From the NCBI GenBank assembly GCA_019722365.1, contig JADFUC010000464.1, positions 124,001 through 188,000 on the forward strand: DNA of 64,000 nucleotides. The letters are read 5' to 3'. Shown piece after piece: positions 61,741 to 64,000 of this stretch. How positions within the stretch are numbered: position 1 is the first letter of the stretch; every line of letters begins with the position of its first letter. This DNA is from Lithospermum erythrorhizon. Taxonomy: Eukaryota; Streptophyta; Magnoliopsida; Boraginales; Boraginaceae. A program made the position numbers and the translations under genes. The notes beneath the pieces were generated by a model. It was not told the origin of the DNA. It ran no database searches and saw only the letters and a list, made by a program, of their open reading frames with translations.

Positions 61741-63565
61741 TCGCACATCAAAGATCATGAGATCAAGGGGCAACGTCATTTATCGGCATGCATATGAAGA
61801 TTTTTATGAACTTTACTATACATGTATCTAGTCTTGCCGATTTCGTGATAAATGATTGAAAAAGTGTGACCGTTCCATTAGAATAATGGATTTGAAGTTG
61901 AAAAGCGGATAAGAACTTTCATTGATTAGAGGATAACAAAATCAAGGCTTAAAGTAGGCACAAAGGGCAGCATGGTACTCTTTTTGTCTCTATACGACTT
62001 CGTTATCTTGACAATGTAATGTGTAATCCAGCTTTAAAGCCCAAGGTAGTCCTTTTTAATGCATGATTTTAGGTGGGGTGGGAAGTAGGTGAAGAGGGAG
62101 GTGGGGATGAAATAGATGATATGTTTATTTTATTTTTATTTAATTAATTAAAATTGAGTGTGTGTTAATAATTATGATTAGTTGAGTTAGTTAGAGGGGT
62201 GAGTGAGTTATTTAGATGTTGTTTGTCTAAATTGCCCTTTTAAAAATTGTGATTTTGGGTTTGAAAAGTATAAGATCTTGCTTGATTTTAGTTTAGGTCT
62301 TAAAATACGATCTTGGAGTGTATTGAAGGTTGAATAGTTTAGGTAATTTATTTAAAATGTGTGTGTTAGTTGTGTGAAATTTAGGCTAAAATTATTAATA
62401 AAACTATAGTAAAGCAGCCATTATTAGATATTTATAAGATTCCATTTCATTTTATTGTACAACTTTTTTGCAGCTACTCTTCTTCTCTGCTCATCTTCTT
62501 TAGGTACGTGTCTAATGTTACCTATGGTATCATGTAAATTGATCTTGTTATTTGTTTAATTATTTTCATGTTGTACCAAGTTAAAGGTTTCGTGTTTTCT
62601 GACTTTTGGATACAATTAAATAAATTAGAATAACTTATTACACTACTTACACTTCTTGTCTAGAACCTTACCTTCGTGTTTCAGTATTTGATCAATTCGG
62701 AAATAGACTCCTTACTTACTGCGACCCCTCTTACTCCGCTTGGGCGAGAAACCTCCTCAGAGTTATTGGGGCATGTTAATTGTTACTTTTATGTTATTTG
62801 TTTAAGTTAAGTTGCGTAATTTAGTTGATTTATTTGGATATAATTATTGAGTAATTTGTACTTTATGGATATATTTATGTTTTCAATCTTATTCTGTGTT
62901 CAAAAGATTGGAAAATGAAGTAGCCAAAAGGTGAATATTGAATGGTGCTGATTGGAGCTGCCTGAGCTGTATAGTTGATCTGATTAAAATTTACTAATGC
63001 GATTATGAAATTATAATTACAAAGTAGATAATTTATTTTATAATTCATTAGATTTCTGCACATCTTTTATATGAATGAAGGATCATGATCTAAGGAATCA
63101 CATCATATAGGTTCACTCTTTTGCCTTGGCCCCATAATTCAATTGAATTTTACATGTTTGTTGTATACTTGTATAACTATTAATCTTGGTGCAGATTTTT
63201 AGTGAATACGATTAAGCCTGGGGTCAGTTTGATATATGTACACCTTAATATACTCCGTATTTGTTAAGCTAAGAAGTACGCTAAAGACAAGTTTTAAGAG
63301 TTCGATATTATTTATGCATATGGAATAAGATTAGTTAGAGTTAGATATTATTTATTTGTTAAGAGTGTTTAATGCTAGTAATTGGTGTACAAAATATTTT
63401 TTCAACATAAAGTGAGCTTAGATGTTATGCTTTTGGTGACTCTAGCTAGGCTCCTGTTGTGTGTTGCTTGTAGTGAATTAAGCTGCTGTCTGTATCGCTC
63501 TTCATATTTAATATTTCTCATAGTTGGATGTGCTTGTTTTTTATTGGCACGATTAGGCAATTTGG
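61741..63565. other. Spacer and probable leader of the E2 gene
   Basis: AT-rich with a SINE copy at 62690-62780. A pyrimidine-rich piece CTACTCTTCTTCTCTGCTCATCTTCTTTAG at about 62474-62503 followed by GTACGT could be the 5' UTR exon of the downstream E2 gene with its leader intron; this is unproven. Confidence 0.35.
62690..62780 (+). repeat. Au-type SINE fragment (second copy)
   Basis: GATCAATTCGGAAATAGACTCC, GCGACCCCTCTTACTCCGCTTGGGCGAGAAACCTC and a GGGGCATGTTAAT end match the copy in the PME intron in order, with substitutions. Confidence 0.6.
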
Positions 63566-64000
63566 ATGTCAACTCCAGCTAGAAAGAGACTGATGAGAGA
63601 CTTCAGGCGGTTGCAACAGGATCCTCCTGCTGGAGTTAGTGGTGCTCCTCAAGATAATAACATAATGCTTTGGAACGCAGTGATATTTGGGTAAGTTTGT
63701 TTATACCTTCTGTTTCCTGATGCTAATTTAATTAGTTGAAATCTACCTATATAATTTTCTCTTACCGGACTTCCATATTTGCCACTAATTATAACATCGT
63801 TTCTTTTCTCATGTATGTTACAGGCCTGATGATACACCATGGGATGGAGGCAAGTTTTTCAACAATTTATATATTTTATATAAAGGCTCGGGGTTGTGCA
63901 TTCTATTTGATAAAGCATAAGGGCGTTTAATTACTTAGTAGAAACAGAGGAAGTAGCTTGAACTATTGAAACTAGACTTACTATTTTACCTTCTTTTGAT
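63566..64000 (+). CDS. RAD6/UBC2-type ubiquitin-conjugating enzyme E2, N-terminal part
   Basis: E2 enzymes pass ubiquitin from E1 to a substrate or E3; the RAD6 group (UBC1-3 in plants) acts in histone H2B ubiquitination and DNA damage tolerance. Exon 1 (63566-63690) starts [13 protein letters not shown], continues [10 protein letters not shown] and ends in AVIF. Exon 2 (63824-63849) reads PDDTPWDG. These are the most conserved stretches of the group. The first intron is GT-AG. The second begins with GC (GGAG|GCAAGT), a permitted GC-AG donor at the place where related genes have GT. The active-site Cys and the rest lie beyond the window. The visible part is intact. Confidence 0.9.

Overview
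The window looks like nuclear DNA of a flowering plant, most likely a eudicot. It is AT-rich. The genes are interrupted by GT-AG introns (two use GC-AG), and the families are plant types: a cyclic-nucleotide-gated channel, plasma-membrane H+-ATPase, HD-Zip I factor, HIR protein, RTM2-like small HSP, PMEI-pectinesterase and RAD6-type E2. Long intergenic stretches hold decayed Copia elements, tRNA-type SINEs and a hAT MITE. I cannot name the species from sequence alone.

Layout. 1-279: C-terminus of a gene ending in a DLN/EAR-like motif (+). 1369-5205: intact six-exon CNGC gene (-). 7931-10082: broken F-box gene (-) whose two small 3' exons can be recovered by splice phase. 11792-17866: decayed Ty1/copia element with both LTRs, followed at 17895-19026 by a large imperfect hairpin. 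22851-28574: plasma-membrane H+-ATPase gene with intact exon layout, frameshifts, a deleted membrane segment and a destroyed phosphorylation motif. 29662-30444: intact single-exon short-chain dehydrogenase, with a collapsed tandem copy at 31542-32182. 33784-36353: intact HD-Zip I gene (-) whose probable leader carries a 30-codon uORF and four tandem 8-codon uORFs. 38271 to about 41200: Copia remnant (-). 48816-50232: HIR gene with a scrambled C-terminus (+). 51244-51950: intact RTM2-like HSP20/membrane-anchor gene (-). 53260-53782: hAT MITE with a near-perfect 8-bp target duplication. 54511-57042: PMEI-pectinesterase gene with two single-base frame breaks (+). 59300-60840: GC-rich degenerate tandem array. 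63566 to the end: first exons of a RAD6/UBC2-type ubiquitin-conjugating enzyme (+).

The genes do not form an operon or an obvious pathway cluster. CNGC, H+-ATPase, HIR and RTM2-like proteins are all linked to membranes, but nothing here shows that they act together. A recurring theme is that five gene copies carry small deletions or frameshifts while six (CNGC, SDR copy 1, HD-Zip, RTM2-like, and the visible parts of the DLN and E2 genes) are clean. This may be real local gene decay or, for the single-base cases, residual assembly error. The most interesting single structure is the multi-uORF leader of the HD-Zip gene.
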